64,000 bases of DNA from Incurvaria masculella (GCA_946894095.1 OX335660.1:15815001-15879000); one strand, 5' to 3'. Shown: positions 34,741 to 46,018, counted from the first letter of the stretch. The notes: generated from the letters alone by a model not told the origin. Numbers and translations: made by a program.

Positions 34741-34867
34741 TTTTTTTTATCCAACCTGACATGGGTGACTAATACCACACAACTACAGTTAAGATATTAG
34801 TCTAATGCACTACATTCCTGAAGGAATTAGGTGCCATGTTCCCTTTATGAGCACAGCTACATTGAAG
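34741..34867 (-). mobile_element. SINE 3' fragment
   Basis: T-run, then ATCCAACCTGACATGGGTGA, ATACCACACAACTACAGTTA and GGAATTAGGTGCCATG, ending at CAGCTACATTGAA. Confidence 0.8.
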
Positions 34868-35122
34868 TAAGTATTCATGCGATGTGTTTGTGTCCTTTAC
34901 TAAGCTTAGTAAAGGACCAAATTAAATTTAAAAGTCCTGTCGAGTATGGGACCTCTCTTAGTTAAGCCGCGAGATTAATTCTAGGAATTAAATCTACTGA
35001 AAAGCGTTGCATTTGACATTTTTTGTTGCGTTGTATTTTGTTTTGGAGTGATATATTTGTAAGACGGATAAAAATTTCTTCGCCTCCATGATAAAAATAG
35101 AAATGACTTGAAATAAAAAGTT

Positions 35123-35575
35123 TTTTTATGCAACCTGACATGGATTGTCACAAACTACGGTTTTTTTTTTTAATTTAATATATTGAGGAATCAATCAGAA
35201 TTTTATAACACTATGAATAACAACCAATTTACACCAGCAAAGATTTCGTTAAAATAATGCAACGCAAAAATAAGAAGTAGTCGAATCCGTTATGATATTA
35301 GCCCAATTCCATAAGGAATTAGGTGCCATGCCAGGACCTTTACTTTATGAGCACAGCTACATTGGACTGGATGGAAAACACTGATAATTTATCATTGCCG
35401 CTTCGACCATCTTTTTATCCAATACTATGGTACCAACCCGGACGGGTTTAAACCATTCCACCTAGTAGAGGAAGGGGGCCTACAGTTTTACATGGATTCC
35501 GAACCATGCAGCAGCTCGCACTCGTGACGAAATGCACTTATCCTATGGTAGACAAGTCTCCACGCCACTAGGGAT
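35123..35575 (-). mobile_element. tRNA-type SINE split by ~130 bp
   Basis: Tail TTATGCAACCTGACATGG at 35128; the body resumes at about 35288 with CCGTTATGATATTAGCCC. The 35160-35287 insert starts with its own T-run, suggesting a nested retro-insertion. Confidence 0.75.
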
Positions 35576-35584
35576 CATTAGGGA

Positions 35585-36228
35585 TTGAGCGGCTCGCGGA
35601 CTTGCCTTCCATCCCAGAGGTCTGGGTTCAAATCCTCGCCCAGTTCATGCACCACTTTTTTATCTTTCTCTATTGTATTGTATTGTATTGTATTTTGTCA
35701 AATTGGTAGACAAGCTACACTCAGACAGGTCATTGAATTCAGCTTACAATTTCTGGCATATACCATCGTCAAATTTACTAAATAATTAAAACTAAGCTAA
35801 AAATGTCAAATTAATAATTAGTCAAGGGCTTTATGATACTAGGTTATTATGGTCATTTCAATTATAAATACTAATAAACAAACAATACAAATAATAAACG
35901 TTAAAAGGATTTAGTAGCGAACTCTGCCTACCACGGGTACAAAAAAAATGGTACATTCAAAATTAACTAAATTTAAATACAATTACTAATTCTAAATTAA
36001 CTAAAAATCTTTGTCAGCTAGGGCCTCATTAAGGTTATAGCAACTCTTTTTCAGTAGACATAGTTTCATTTTTTTTTAAGAATCCAGGCTCCTGATATCC
36101 TCAGGTATTTTATTATAAAACTTAATACTATTACAAATGAAGCTATTTGAAACCTTAGTCAGTCTATTTTTAATTTTAATTTTCTGATTTGGATAAGCGC
36201 ATTTCGTCACGATGTGGTGATTACCTAA
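35585..36228 (+). mobile_element. tRNA-head SINE 5' part, split by a LINE tail
   Basis: GAGCGGCTCGCGGACTTGCC and B box GGTTCAAATCC (35625), then CAGTTCATGCACCAC. After about 510 bp the body resumes with GATAAGCGCATTTCGTCACG near 36192. The insert begins with five TATTG units and looks like a minus-strand LINE 3' end. Confidence 0.6.
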
Positions 36229-36329
36229 TTCAGTGGCATGCAATAATGCCTTTTAATACATAGTACATACATTTAAACGACTTACAGCTTTATTTACCTT
36301 TTCCTACCTCCTGAACGAATACATACATT

Positions 36330-36720
36330 ATATCAATATTACGAAAATCTGAAAACATAAATGTATACTTGGTAACAATATTATGTTGACCATACCGTCC
36401 ATTCGACAAGATGCAGCCGCCATTTGTTGTATCTGGTTAGGCCCGAGGCCTGGGAGACACAGAGAGAGGATGAGAGATTTGCTGACCTGATGCCTCCGGA
36501 CTGGCACCTTCCACAGGGATTTTCGCACGTTCTTCTGGCCAGGAATGCTGCTGGAGGCAGCCACCAAGCACTCGCACGCATACACCTGTTCACAACTCGC
36601 GTGCAACTCCTCGAGCGATGAGGGCATTTCGATGATATCACACTGACAGTTGGAACGGCTTTTCTTCGGAGCGACCATTCGAGGCGCGGTTCTTATGGCG
36701 TCGGTGACCTGCATCTACAT
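36330..36720. other. coding-like segment, strand uncertain
   Basis: Long frames are open on both strands: minus, 128 codons with CQCDIIEMPSSLEELHASC; plus, DERFADLMPPDWHLPQGFS. Composition is GC-richer than flanks. Neither frame is recognised or has convincing splice sites; a decayed transposon is likely. Confidence 0.3.
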
Positions 36721-36821
36721 TGCCAATATCTCCGACGCCAAGCTTCATCGCCAATATGTGCATCGCCAATATCTCCATCGCCGGCGACGCATCTGCGGTC
36801 CGGCCGCAGCTGCATCGTCAG

Positions 36822-37062
36822 CTAACCCAACCTAACCTAACCCTTCGCAGATTCGTCGCCACCAAACGTAGGGGTGCGAAGGCGTATGGCGGGTCAGGAC
36901 ATTTAACCTAACCTAACCCAACCTAACCTAACCTAATCTAATCAAACCTAACCTAACCTAACCTAACCTAACCTAACCTAACCTAACCTAACCAAACCGA
37001 ACCTAACCTAACCTAACCTAAATAACATAACCTAAACTTACTTAACCCAACCTAATTTGCAT
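36822..37062. repeat. TTAGG-type (CCTAA)n tracts, interstitial
   Basis: Long runs of AACCT/CCTAA at 36903-37020 with interruptions, plus degenerate units on each side. This is the insect telomeric pentamer in an internal position. Confidence 0.88.
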
Positions 37063-37992
37063 ATCACCATACCCACTTTGGCGACGCATCTGCGCCTCCA
37101 CATTTGGCTACGCATATGCGTCTCAGGTCGTTGGCGACGGATCTGCGGTCCGGCCGCAGATGCGTATGTTGGCGATGCAGATATTGGCGATGGCCAAAGG
37201 GTCGACCGTAGAACTATGACTCGCGAGCACGATTTTATTTCATAATCGCGCGCGTTTTGTGGTATGCAGTAGTTCTGTCTCTCTCTCTCAAGTGGGGAAA
37301 AGATGAGAAGGAATGGGAGGAAAGTGTTATAATGATCACAGTTTCTATGTATTAACTAGTGTTGGCGGGAAAATGAGTTAACGGCGTGTCCAGTATCTTT
37401 ATTGAACTGGCTCATAGTGCGGTTTGTACTTCTGCAGTATTGTGATAAATTGATATGTGCAATGTCTGGGGAAGGCGATGACCTAACCCAACTTAAATAA
37501 CATAACCTAAACTTACTTAACCCAACCTAATTTACATATCAACATACCCACTTCGGCGACGCATCTGCGCCTCCAGTTTTTGACGACGCACATGCGTCCC
37601 CGGTCGTTGGCGACGGATCTGCGGTCCGGCCGCAGCTCCATCGCTGGCGATGGAGATATTGGCGAGGCAGTTCGTGGCGATGCAGATATTGGCGATGGAC
37701 ATATGGACTACCGGAGACCTTCGACTCGCCAGCACGATTTTATTTCATAATCGCGCGCGTCTTGTGGTATGCCGTAGTTACGTCTCTCTCTCTCAGATGG
37801 GTAAAAGATGAGAAGGAATGAGAGGAAAGTGTTATAATGATCACAGTTTCTACGTATTGGCGGGTTGTAAGTTTTGGCGGGAAAATGAGTTAACGGCGTG
37901 TCCAGTATCATTATTGAACTGGCTCATAGTGCTGTTTGTATTTCTGCAGTATTGTAATAAATTGATGTGTAATGTCTGGTGAAGGCGATGAC
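37020..37992. repeat. tandem duplication, ~475-bp unit, two diverged copies
   Basis: Copy 1 (37020-37482) and copy 2 (37495-37992) share AAATAACATAACCTAAACTT, GGCGACGCATCTGCGCCTCC, CGATTTTATTTCATAATCGC and GAAGGCGATGAC. Copy 2 is about 35 bp longer. Both contain GCGGTCCGGCCGCAG palindromes and GGCGAT-type units that also occur at 36720-36810. Confidence 0.88.
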
Positions 37993-38022
37993 GTGTAACG
38001 CTGTCCGTCTGTTTGTCCGCAG

Positions 38023-38094
38023 GGATCTCACGGGCAACAACATCACCACCCTGCGGCGGACGTCCTTCCTTCACGCCCAGCACCTCGATGAGCT
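38023..38094 (+). CDS. LRR receptor gene, internal exon encoding one leucine-rich repeat
   Basis: This 72-nt exon encodes a single extracellular-type leucine-rich repeat reading LDLTGNNITTL, followed by a variable part ending HLDEL; the first Leu codon is completed across the upstream intron. It lies between a good acceptor (pyrimidine-rich tract ending gtccgcag) and a consensus donor GTAAGT, both in phase 2. Joined to the exon at 42338 the split codon CT+G restores Leu and the 24-residue periodicity continues unbroken. One repeat per 72-nt phase-2 exon is the known architecture of glycoprotein-hormone/LGR receptors, Slit and LRIG. The repeats would form an ectodomain that binds a secreted partner. 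A type-B LGR (rickets/bursicon-receptor-like) is my best guess, but no diagnostic transmembrane or cysteine-cap exon is in the window. A ~0.5-kb duplicated block ends about 30 bp upstream. Confidence 0.8.
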
Positions 38095-38170
38095 GTAAGT
38101 CTGCTTCACCTCATTGTGTTTCAACCCAGAGACTAGTCAACTACGGTAGACGAACAGGGCTGTTGCGTAA

Positions 38171-38476
38171 AAAACCGGTCAAGTGCGAGTCGCACTCGCA
38201 CACAAAGGGTTCCGTACCATCGTACATGATTAAACACAAAAAATCATGTGTTTTGTATTAGGGCCACCGTTAATTTTTATTATTTTTAAATTTTACCTAT
38301 TTGTTGTTATAGCGGCAAAATAAATACATACTCTGTAAAAAAATCAGCTGCCTAACTATTACGGTTCATGAGATACAGCCCTGTGACACACGGACGGACG
38401 GACGGATGGACGGGCGGACAGCGGAGGCTTAGTAATAGGGTTCCGTTGGCACCCTTTGGGTACGGAACCCTAAAAA
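38171..38476 (+). mobile_element. GACG repeat copy 4
   Basis: AACCGGTCAAGTGCGAGTCG to GGTACGGAACCCTAAAAA, with a short GACG tract. It begins 77 bp into the LRR intron. Confidence 0.9.
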
Positions 38477-38840
38477 AACGCTCAGTATATGTACTCATGG
38501 AGCGAACATCAGTTCAATTCACAGATAAAAGTGAAACGATTACGCTTAGCTTGGCACCTGACGTCATCGGTAAAAAAAATTATGTTGTGACATCGCACTC
38601 TAATTAGAATAATTAGAAAGGGACAACACTACGGTGACTCGTGGCTGTAATTTTTGTGACTCACTGTTCAGTCACTCGAGACTCTCGGATGAGTTTGGAT
38701 GGGAGAATTACTGTAATTTTAATGTCTCCTTTAAAATTGTAAATTTCTTGTTTCTGCAGCTGTCATAAAAACAAGCATTTTCCATGCATTAAACTGTTTC
38801 TGCCATGGGACTCCGAATCTTATAGCAACTTGCTAATAGA

Positions 38841-39399
38841 CTAGGAGGTCGTGACAAAAATGGTAACGATAACGTAAATGGCTGAAACTGGGTTCACTGG
38901 ATAAAGTACAACCCTCTGAAGCTAAATGTGTCAGTCTGCCTGTTCCAAGTGGTTGCGTTACGTAGATAAGGCGCCTGAAAAAGTAGTTATGGTGACAAAA
39001 AATACGTATGATAAGGTAAATTTTAAATTTGCATAATGACGAAGCATGAAAGTATCAATACATACTTGCTTAGCAATACAAAAACTGAACAAATCTTTGG
39101 TTGCATTTAGTGGTTATAGTCGATTTAGGTTGCAGATATAACTTTAGGTTTATTTAAGTATTTAATTAAGTAACCGTCTGGTTATTGTTGTATAATTAAT
39201 AGGTATCAATGTTTCCAGATAATCAGTACATTCATCAGCAGGTATATACCAGCATCTATTTTATATAGCCAATCTAGAAAACGCAACCACTTGGGACGGG
39301 CAGACCGACATATTTTAGCATCAGAGGGTTGGTCTCTAACATGTGAACCCAGATTCAGCGATTTACCTTATCGTGACCAAAAATGTCGTGACCTCCCGG
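38841..39399. mobile_element. TIR element ~560 bp, copy 2
   Basis: Inverted relative to 5443-5995: left AGGAGGTCGTGACAAAAATG, right GTCGTGACCTCCCGG. The interior ACTGAACAAATCTTTGGTTG matches. No transposase. Confidence 0.85.
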
Positions 39400-39689
39400 A
39401 ATATAAGTCTTGTTTCCGCGCCTATAGATATGCCACAGGGAAAGTCGAGTAGATTGCTTGAATTCATTGCAAGGGATAAAGCTGGACAAACTGAGTTGAA
39501 CGAAGGTGACACGGAATAAATATAGAAATTAATCCAACCCTACCAGACCCACAGCCTACCGTGAATAAGGGATGCGGACTAGGGTTGCAGCTATGCACCA
39601 GAAGTTTCGTGTTTTTTCATAAATATTATTTTCCCTATCGATATTTATTTATGTAACCAGATATTTATTGCTGTAATCACCAGACCTCA

Positions 39690-39810
39690 CAATAACTAGA
39701 TGGCATGCTAGGACCTTTCTTATATTGCGCGGCTGCATCGTTCGACCATCGTTCATTCAATGCGAGGTCATACCCGGGCGGGAAGCCTTACCACCTACCA
39801 GATCTACAGG
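39690..39810 (-). mobile_element. SINE body fragment with internal deletion
   Basis: GGCATGCTAGGACCTTTCTT, TATTGCGCGGCTGCAT and CGTTCATTCAATGCGAGGTC. Its neighbour at 39811 begins immediately. Confidence 0.6.
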
Positions 39811-40214
39811 TTTTTTTATGCAACTTAACATGGATGGCTAATACCACACAACTACCGTTGTGATATTATTAGCTCGATACACCGCATTCCCGTAGGAATT
39901 AGGTGCCATGCCAGGACCTTCCCTTTATGAGCACGGCCAGCTGGATGGAAAACGCGGACAATTTTTCATTGCCGCTTCGACCATCTTTTTATGCAATGCG
40001 ATGGTACCAACCCGGGCAGGCTTAAGCCCTACCACCTAGTAGGGGAAGGGGACCTACATTTTGACATGGATTCCGAACCATGGAGCAGCTCGCATTGGTG
40101 ACGAAATGCACTCATCCAACTCAGAATTAGAAAGGAAGTGGTGCATGCGAAGATTTAAACCCAGACCTATGGTATGCTAGGTAAGTCCCCAAACCACTAG
40201 GCTACGAGCCGCTC
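39811..40214 (-). mobile_element. tRNA-head SINE, near full length
   Basis: T-run, ATGCAACTTAACATGGATGG, a full body, and a head ending CTAGGCTACGAGCCGCTC. The B box is mutated. Confidence 0.87.
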
Positions 40215-40505
40215 AAATTACAAAGAAACGGACATTCTCCTTACGTTCTTGTTTTTAGCATATTGCCCTTATTGCTGGCAACCCTACGAAGGCAATTAAT
40301 TCACAATTTAATAACGAGTGGGTCTTTCTAGAAATTCATAACCCGTCGCAACTTGAATTCGTAACGACGTCCCAAGCATTGTTAGTTTTCAGCTGTGAGG
40401 GCTGTTTTGGAAGGGTCAACTAGAAGTTCATTTATTGCGTCGTCATTGTTTTGATATTGTGAATTGTTGAGATGCATAAATATAAGTCAAACTATGGTTC
40501 TTATG

Positions 40506-41029
40506 TTAAGGTGGGCCATCCCGCTCAACTCCCCATACAAACGGTGAAAGAAGATCACGCCCATATTTCTTGTCAGATATCCCAAATTTTGCTCAAAATA
40601 GCTACATTGATCTAACTAGATGTCTGATGACGATAGATGTGTTTGGTTTCTAAGTTGTAAGGTCCGAAAGGATTTTTCGCGCATTTTATACAATCATCTT
40701 AAAAACGATTGTATAAAATGATAAAAAACGATTAGACATCAGACATAGCTCATTTAATCAAGATTTATAATCTATTTGGTTTTTGTTAGATTTTTGACTA
40801 CAGCGGTCGTGGTTTACTTTTAGCTGTAAGTCGTTTTTTAATAAAAAAAATCGTAAATCTTACCAAATCATACACTATGCACATTGTCTTTTTTGTGGAC
40901 TTGTTGCATCTTCATCATCACGGAGCCTGTTTTTTTTTCTTTTTAAATAGAGAAGGGCCCAGAGCGCAACAGCACGATTTTGTACCGTGCCCGCGAATGA
41001 GTTAGTCCCGCCGGGTTGGGACACCTTAA
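40506..41029 (-). mobile_element. TTAA element (GGTGGCCC), full copy
   Basis: TTAAGGTGGGCCATCCCGCT to CGGGTTGGGACACCTTAA, inverted relative to 22400. It has a short internal duplication near 40690-40735. Confidence 0.87.
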
Positions 41030-41059
41030 GCGCGGAATATGGCGTACGCCAGGCCCTCA

Positions 41060-41205
41060 CGTAGGAGGTAATCGATGACGCTCTTCGGCTTTCGAACTTT
41101 AGCGGGAGCTGCGAAAACTATGCCGGCCGACGACAACATTTTGAAGGCCAGTTTTCATGCTAGGGAAAGTACCTCGGCAGGGATTTCATAGTTCACCGAC
41201 CCTAT
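41060..41205 (-). mobile_element. LINE 3'-end fragment
   Basis: The minus strand reads FAAPAKVRKPKSVIDYLLR, like the fragments at 32380 and 15833. Confidence 0.5.
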
Positions 41206-41217
41206 AGAGTCTAGAGT

Positions 41218-41710
41218 AATAATAATAATGATAATAAAGCCTTTTATTTACTCAGTTTACACTTTCGTTCCTTATATGTATGTTATTTCTGTTGTAGGAA
41301 GTAGTTCACTGAGTCCCCAATTGCAGGGCATCTCCCTCCCCATCGAGATCCATGTGGTTCTGTCTATAGTTTTTCTTGTCCATATTTTTCCAGCTGTCAT
41401 TGCGATATCATCGTCCCATCGCTTCCTTTGTCGTCCTTTATTTCTTTTTCCATCTCTTGGATGCCCCTCCGTAGTTATTTTGGTCCATCTGTTGTCTTCA
41501 GTCCTATTAAATGTCCGTCCCATCTCCATTTTAGTGTGGCTGCGTGTACCACTCTGTCTTCTATTTTGGTCCTTTTTCTTATTAGTGTGTTTTTAATCTT
41601 GTCCCTCATTTTTATGCCTAGTGAGCTGCGCTCGATTGCTCTTTGGAGAACCCTTAGTTATCGTGTATGTATATGTAGTATCGGTTGGTTATTAATTTGG
41701 AAATGTGGAC
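41218..41710 (-). mobile_element. RTE-like LINE C-terminal remnant with (ATT)n tail
   Basis: The minus strand encodes LRVLQRAIERSSLGIKMRDK, then IRKRTKIEDRVV, LKWRWDGH and, after a frame change, TEDNRWTKITTEGHPRDGKR and GRQRKRWDDDIAMTAG. The ATTATTATTA tail at 41218-41236 marks its 3' end. A second RTE-type lineage, distinct from 16917-17660. Confidence 0.85.
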
Positions 41711-41734
41711 TGAATGGGTTAATTCCCTGCCTGT

Positions 41735-42310
41735 TCCGCGTTGAGCGATGGTAGAAAAGAAAACCGTTTAGCACCTCCGACGAGCATTCTGCATGGTAGA
41801 GACGATAATACAGAGAGAGGCCCTACATCCTTTCGGAGTTGGAGGATCTCTACATTCAGAGATGCCTCGGGGTCGTCGACCAGGGTATCAAGGGAGCCAA
41901 GCAGGTGCTTAGCTGTGCCGTCCCACAAATGCGAGCATTACTTCACACAAGACCCTAATTGCGTCTTGTATAGTAGTCGCTTTCATGCGTGAAATACTGA
42001 TACAACCTGTTAAGCACTTCCAGCTTTTTTATGAAGAGCTTGGTTTTATCTTGATGTGGTATCCGATGTTCAGGCCATGCGTCAAGTCGACATCAAGAAT
42101 CACTATGTAGTCGTCAATACGCAGAGTTGTTTCCTCAACGGAGTCCGCTTTGCTCTGAATGCATACGCCTATCTTGCCCGCGTTAAACCCAACGAGATTC
42201 CATCCGGAAACATTTTCCAGGGCCTCTTCGAGTCTGCCAACGAGGTGTCGCCATATCCTGATGAAATAAATAAGTTCAGTCGTGTTCTGCATGCGATGCC
42301 GACGAGACGT
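41735..42310 (-). mobile_element. Jockey/CR1-type LINE reverse-transcriptase remnant
   Basis: The minus strand has LEEALENVSGWNLVGFNAGK and VILDVDLTHGLNIGYHI, then, further on, MWDGTAKHLLGSLDTLVDDP and LNVEILQLRKDVGPLSV. These follow the usual W..NLV.FN..KT...ILGV and C.HLWDG.A.....LD...R RDV..LSVF order of insect Jockey-group reverse transcriptases. It is frameshifted and ends a few tens of bases before LRR exon 2. Confidence 0.75.
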
Positions 42311-42337
42311 ATCCACGTGAAAATGTATATGTTGCAG

Positions 42338-42481
42338 GACGTTGTCTGAGAACCGTCTGGAGGCGATATCCGCCGGCGCCTTCGAGCCGGTGGCGGCGCT
42401 GCGGCGGCTGTCGCTCGCGCGCTGCGGCCTGCGCCGGATGCCGACGCATGCGCTGCGACCCCTCACCGGCCTCCACTACCT
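42338..42481 (+). CDS. LRR receptor gene, internal exon encoding two leucine-rich repeats
   Basis: This 144-nt exon encodes two 24-residue repeats, LTLSENRLEAI and LSLARCGLRRM, and ends in LTGLHYL with the last Leu codon split by the intron. The acceptor is ttgcag with only a weak pyrimidine tract; the donor is GTGAGT. Phase is 2 at both ends, matching the exons at 38023 and 59822. The exon is strongly GC-rich against AT-rich flanks, as expected for coding sequence here. The second repeat has Cys (LARCGL) where Asn is usual in the LxxLxLxxNxL motif. The antisense open frame across the exon is a shadow. An antisense LINE remnant (41735-42310) ends a few tens of bases upstream. Membership of the same gene follows from phase, periodicity and strand; the family assignment is inference. 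Confidence 0.82.
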
Positions 42482-42890
42482 GTGAGTACGACCTGCGTGC
42501 GACATACAGGTTTCAATATAGCCATGGGTTTAACAAGCGACGCTCCGCTTGTCCTTGAAAGCTAGTCCCCCACCTGTGAGTCGCTCCCATTGCGAATCGC
42601 TGGCTGCGGGCGATTGCAAATAACTTCGCACGGACACTTTTTTATGGTGACCTACTGATTCTTCGACCACATATCTTTTTTTTCCGCATTATTTGAAAGT
42701 AAAACTTGAAACATAGCTCCAGATCATTATTTTGAAGCTACATGGCGAATGAGACATGTTCTTGAGTAAAATAAAAAACTTTGATTCATTTTGTTTGGAA
42801 CAATGTTGGTCTCATCCTGTGGTCTCATCCGTCACTTTACTCCACAGAACAATTAGATATTCCGTGGTTTACTCTGTGCGTCCTTACATT
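42482..42890. other. no recognised feature beyond intron
   Basis: Intronic sequence after exon 2; nothing identified. Confidence 0.4.
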
Positions 42891-43057
42891 CTAAGCCCCG
42901 ATTGCACGAAGAGACGGCTGAGATAATTTAACGGTCGAACACGTCACTTTTAGTGAACCACACAGAGTTCCTTCCATCCTGTCCACACAAAGTGACGTGT
43001 TTAATCATACTTTGACGTTGACTTTGATTTTTTGTCCTTTCGTGCACTCGGCCCTAA
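42891..43057. mobile_element. ~165-bp TIR element (GCACGAA family), copy 3
   Basis: CTAAGCCCCGATTGCACGAA at the left and CGTGCACTCGGCCCTAAG at the right; inverted relative to 12761. Confidence 0.85.
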
Positions 43058-43531
43058 GTCTATGCTTGAAACCTAGTCCTACACTGCAACTGCGAAGGGG
43101 TGTCGGCTCTCTGAACTTCTTGCATCGCCTGAATAACGAAGACTGATTCGAGGAGTGGCTTACTTTATATCTACCCGCCCCAGGAAGGCTTACTGTTGAT
43201 CTATCTACCTGACGTACGAAACTAATTGGTCGCTCATTATGAATCGGATTATACCAGTAATACGCCGCCTCCCCCCACATTAACCGTAGATTACTGCATG
43301 GGGTATTTTCGGAGAAGCGTATGAAGGTTTCCGTCAGGGTGGAAAGGCAATCGCAATTTTCCGAATGCTCATGGGCAGAGCCGCTCCGTCAAATATTCTC
43401 TGTCAAAATATTTTAAGTGTGTTAATAGAAAAAGTTCATGACGTTCATAGTACTAGAAAAGACTAGTACTTTCCATAGGCAACAAGGTTTATTTAAAATA
43501 AAAACAGTTATTTTTATTGATAAATAAAAAA

Positions 43532-43861
43532 AGCGGCCAAGTGCGAGTCGGACTCGCACACGAAGGGTTCCGTACCATCGTAGAAAAAAAAACAAAAAAA
43601 ACACGTTTTTTGTATGGGAGCCCCCTTTAATTTTATTTATTTTTTAATCTTACCTATTTGTTGTTATAGCGGCAAAATAAATACACACCCTGTGAAAATT
43701 TCAGCTGTCTACCTGTTACGGTTACTGAGATACAGCCCTGTGACAGACGGACAGACGGACGGACGGACGGACGGACGGACGGACGGACGGACGGACGGAC
43801 GGACAGCGGAGGCTTAGTAATAGGGTTTCGTTTTCACCATTTGGGTACGGAACCCTAAAAA
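43532..43861 (+). mobile_element. GACG repeat copy 5
   Basis: GCGGCCAAGTGCGAGTCGGA to GGTACGGAACCCTAAAAA, with about 15 GACG units at 43746-43805. Confidence 0.9.
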
Positions 43862-43869
43862 CCCAAAAC

Positions 43870-45365
43870 TATCATGGTGTGAAGCATTCCTATCTAATAT
43901 ATTGTCATGTTTGGTAAAAATCTCCGACCTACTGGAATTCATCTATATACCCAACTAATTTTGTACATGTACATGCAACCCAAATTTGTACATGTTGTGT
44001 TTGACCTTAATTGTAGATAGTTTCGGTTTTTTCTTCCTTAAATGTAAGAAACGATTCTATGTGGACGGACCTTTAAAAATAAAAATAAAAACTCTGCAAT
44101 GAAAGTTCTCTGGGTTTCATTTAACTTTTTACTAATGACATACATACTAAAAGCACAATATTCTGATTAATAACTTTATTTCCAAAAATAATACACGGAG
44201 GGCACACAGGCGCTCACGTACGTTGCGCTAGCTGGATTCAACTCGACTCTTTTAAAACAATACCCATGGCTAGAGATGGGAACACTTCCTAGTGATGTTG
44301 TTAATGTATCGACTCGATATAATTTACTCTTTCAATACATACATACACGTGGCTCTCCCGGAGGGGTAGGCAGAGATGAAAGAGCGCCATACGGTACGAT
44401 CACAGCACACCTATTTGCTTCATCTACAGAAATACATATTTTCATAAATGCTCTACGATTACGTGTGCTCCGTACCATACCTTTACGAAGAATTACATCG
44501 ATTTGGTCATGGTACGTTTTTCTAGGCACACTTCACTAACTTTTGCTTATATATACATATTATAATATATATATATTAACATATCACCAACGACAAGCCG
44601 TGAATTCCAAATGTTCTCAGGGTTCGAGTTAAACCAAATCACAGGTTAAAACTAAACTTTTTTAAAACACTACCTTACGAAAACACCACGATTGTGTGGA
44701 TAAAAATCTTAAAGTTAATTAATTTTCCATACCTCAAACGTGCTTCAAATGATTTTTCTGCTAAGTTTTGTTCGTATTTGTGTTTGAGAAAAATTTTGGA
44801 GATTTACTTGATTGTTTGTATCTAACGTCAATCAATTAATATCTGTCTGCACGTTTTTGTTTTTTTTAATCGAAACGTACTACAACTAAAAGAGTATTAT
44901 TAATTACGAACATTATTAATTAAATTTTCTTCGTAATTGAACCAAGTTTTTTTTAAATAAAGACTTTGCAAATAAAAATATTGGTTGACTGGTATCAAAT
45001 ACGAAAAGTTTTTAATTTTTAATTTTGTTTTCAAACTACGTCTGTATCAGGTGCATATCTTACGGACACTGCCGGGCCCACCTACACCCATAATCTTTTG
45101 ATTCTTATACTTCATTACATACCTAATGGCAGATACAAAATCAAAACATGTCGTTACCCTGCTTCATTATACTATATATGTATCGTTTAGGGAGGAATCG
45201 CTAAGTATACAGAGGCAGCCAAAATAACATCGGGTTTATGTACCGGAAGATATGGGGATAGTTGGCGAATACACAGAAAGAAGACACGACGCGACGTCAG
45301 GGAATACACGCAATGTTCATACGCATATCACTGATTATATTGAAACATGTTCATCTAAATTACTG
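43870..45365. other. no recognised gene
   Basis: AT-rich. The 44700-45080 stretch shares weak echoes (CTGTCTGCACGTTTTTGTTT, CAAACTACGTCTGTAT) with the 376-bp TTAA family and may be a very old copy. Confidence 0.35.
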
Positions 45366-45369
45366 GAGA

Positions 45370-45586
45370 CAAGGAATGTGATATGTATGTATGTATAATC
45401 GACCGTGAAGCAAGGACACATGAACTGAAGAAAGAGCCCAGTAAGAAGAACAACTTTACGAATATACTACAAGGCTGGACCCGAACCGGAAAGTAAAGTA
45501 GTTCTTTTTACTGGGCTCTTTATTCAGTTAATGTGTCCTTGCTTCACGGTCGATTCTACACACATATGTACATATCACATTCCTTG
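45370..45586. repeat. fold-back element, ~85-bp arms
   Basis: AAGGAATGTGATATGTATGT and GACCGTGAAGCAAGGACACA in the left arm are mirrored by TGTGTCCTTGCTTCACGGTC and ATCACATTCCTT in the right arm, around a ~45-bp loop. Confidence 0.85.
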
Positions 45587-45840
45587 GAATAAGCGACGCC
45601 CCTGCTGAGTACGAAAAAGTATATTTACTTCTGGAGACAACTTCAACTGAAATCGTTTGAATATTTGTGCGTTTTAAAAGGATCTAATCAAATAAAATCC
45701 AAATCAATTAAGCCAAGGAGACGCGCAGAAATTTAAATATTTCGATTATGCGCGGAGGGCGGCGGTGTTAATTAAGTGTAAGAAAAATCTTTTTATCACC
45801 CCTGGCTTAAAATTCCTGCTTTTGGCTTCAAATTGACTAA

Positions 45841-46018
45841 GGCTGAGATAAATAGTCGTCACCGAAACTAATGCTAACGCAAAGTAGTACTTTGTGACGT
45901 CACTTTGACACATTTTGTATGGACCAAATCTCAAAGTAATGCCTATTGACGTCACAAAGTACTACTTTTCGTTAGTCTTAGTTTCTGTTACGACTATTTA
46001 TTTCAGCCTAAGATTCGG
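45841..46018. mobile_element. fold-back MITE, tandem copy A
   Basis: GGCTGAGATAAATAGTCGTC at the left and its inverse ending TTTATTTCAGCC. Arms of about 70 bp carry AAAGTAGTACTTTGTGACGT. Flanked by TAA. Confidence 0.9.

Larger units (their letters stand above)
38095..42337 (+). other. intron of the LRR gene, 4,243 bp
   Basis: This is a GT-AG phase-2 intron between LRR exons. It holds a GACG-repeat copy (38171-38476), a ~560-bp TIR element (38841-39399), SINE copies (39690-40214), a TTAA element (40506-41029) and antisense LINE debris (41060-42310). Almost all of it can be assigned to mobile DNA. Confidence 0.75.

Noticed and set aside
36822..37062. A chromosome end (telomere)
   Set aside because: The CCTAA tracts are short, interrupted and followed by a multi-exon gene, so they are interstitial.
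42029..42466. 145-codon minus-strand frame as one gene
   Set aside because: It merges antisense of LRR exon 2 with the LINE remnant; the plus exon has the splice sites and repeat periodicity.
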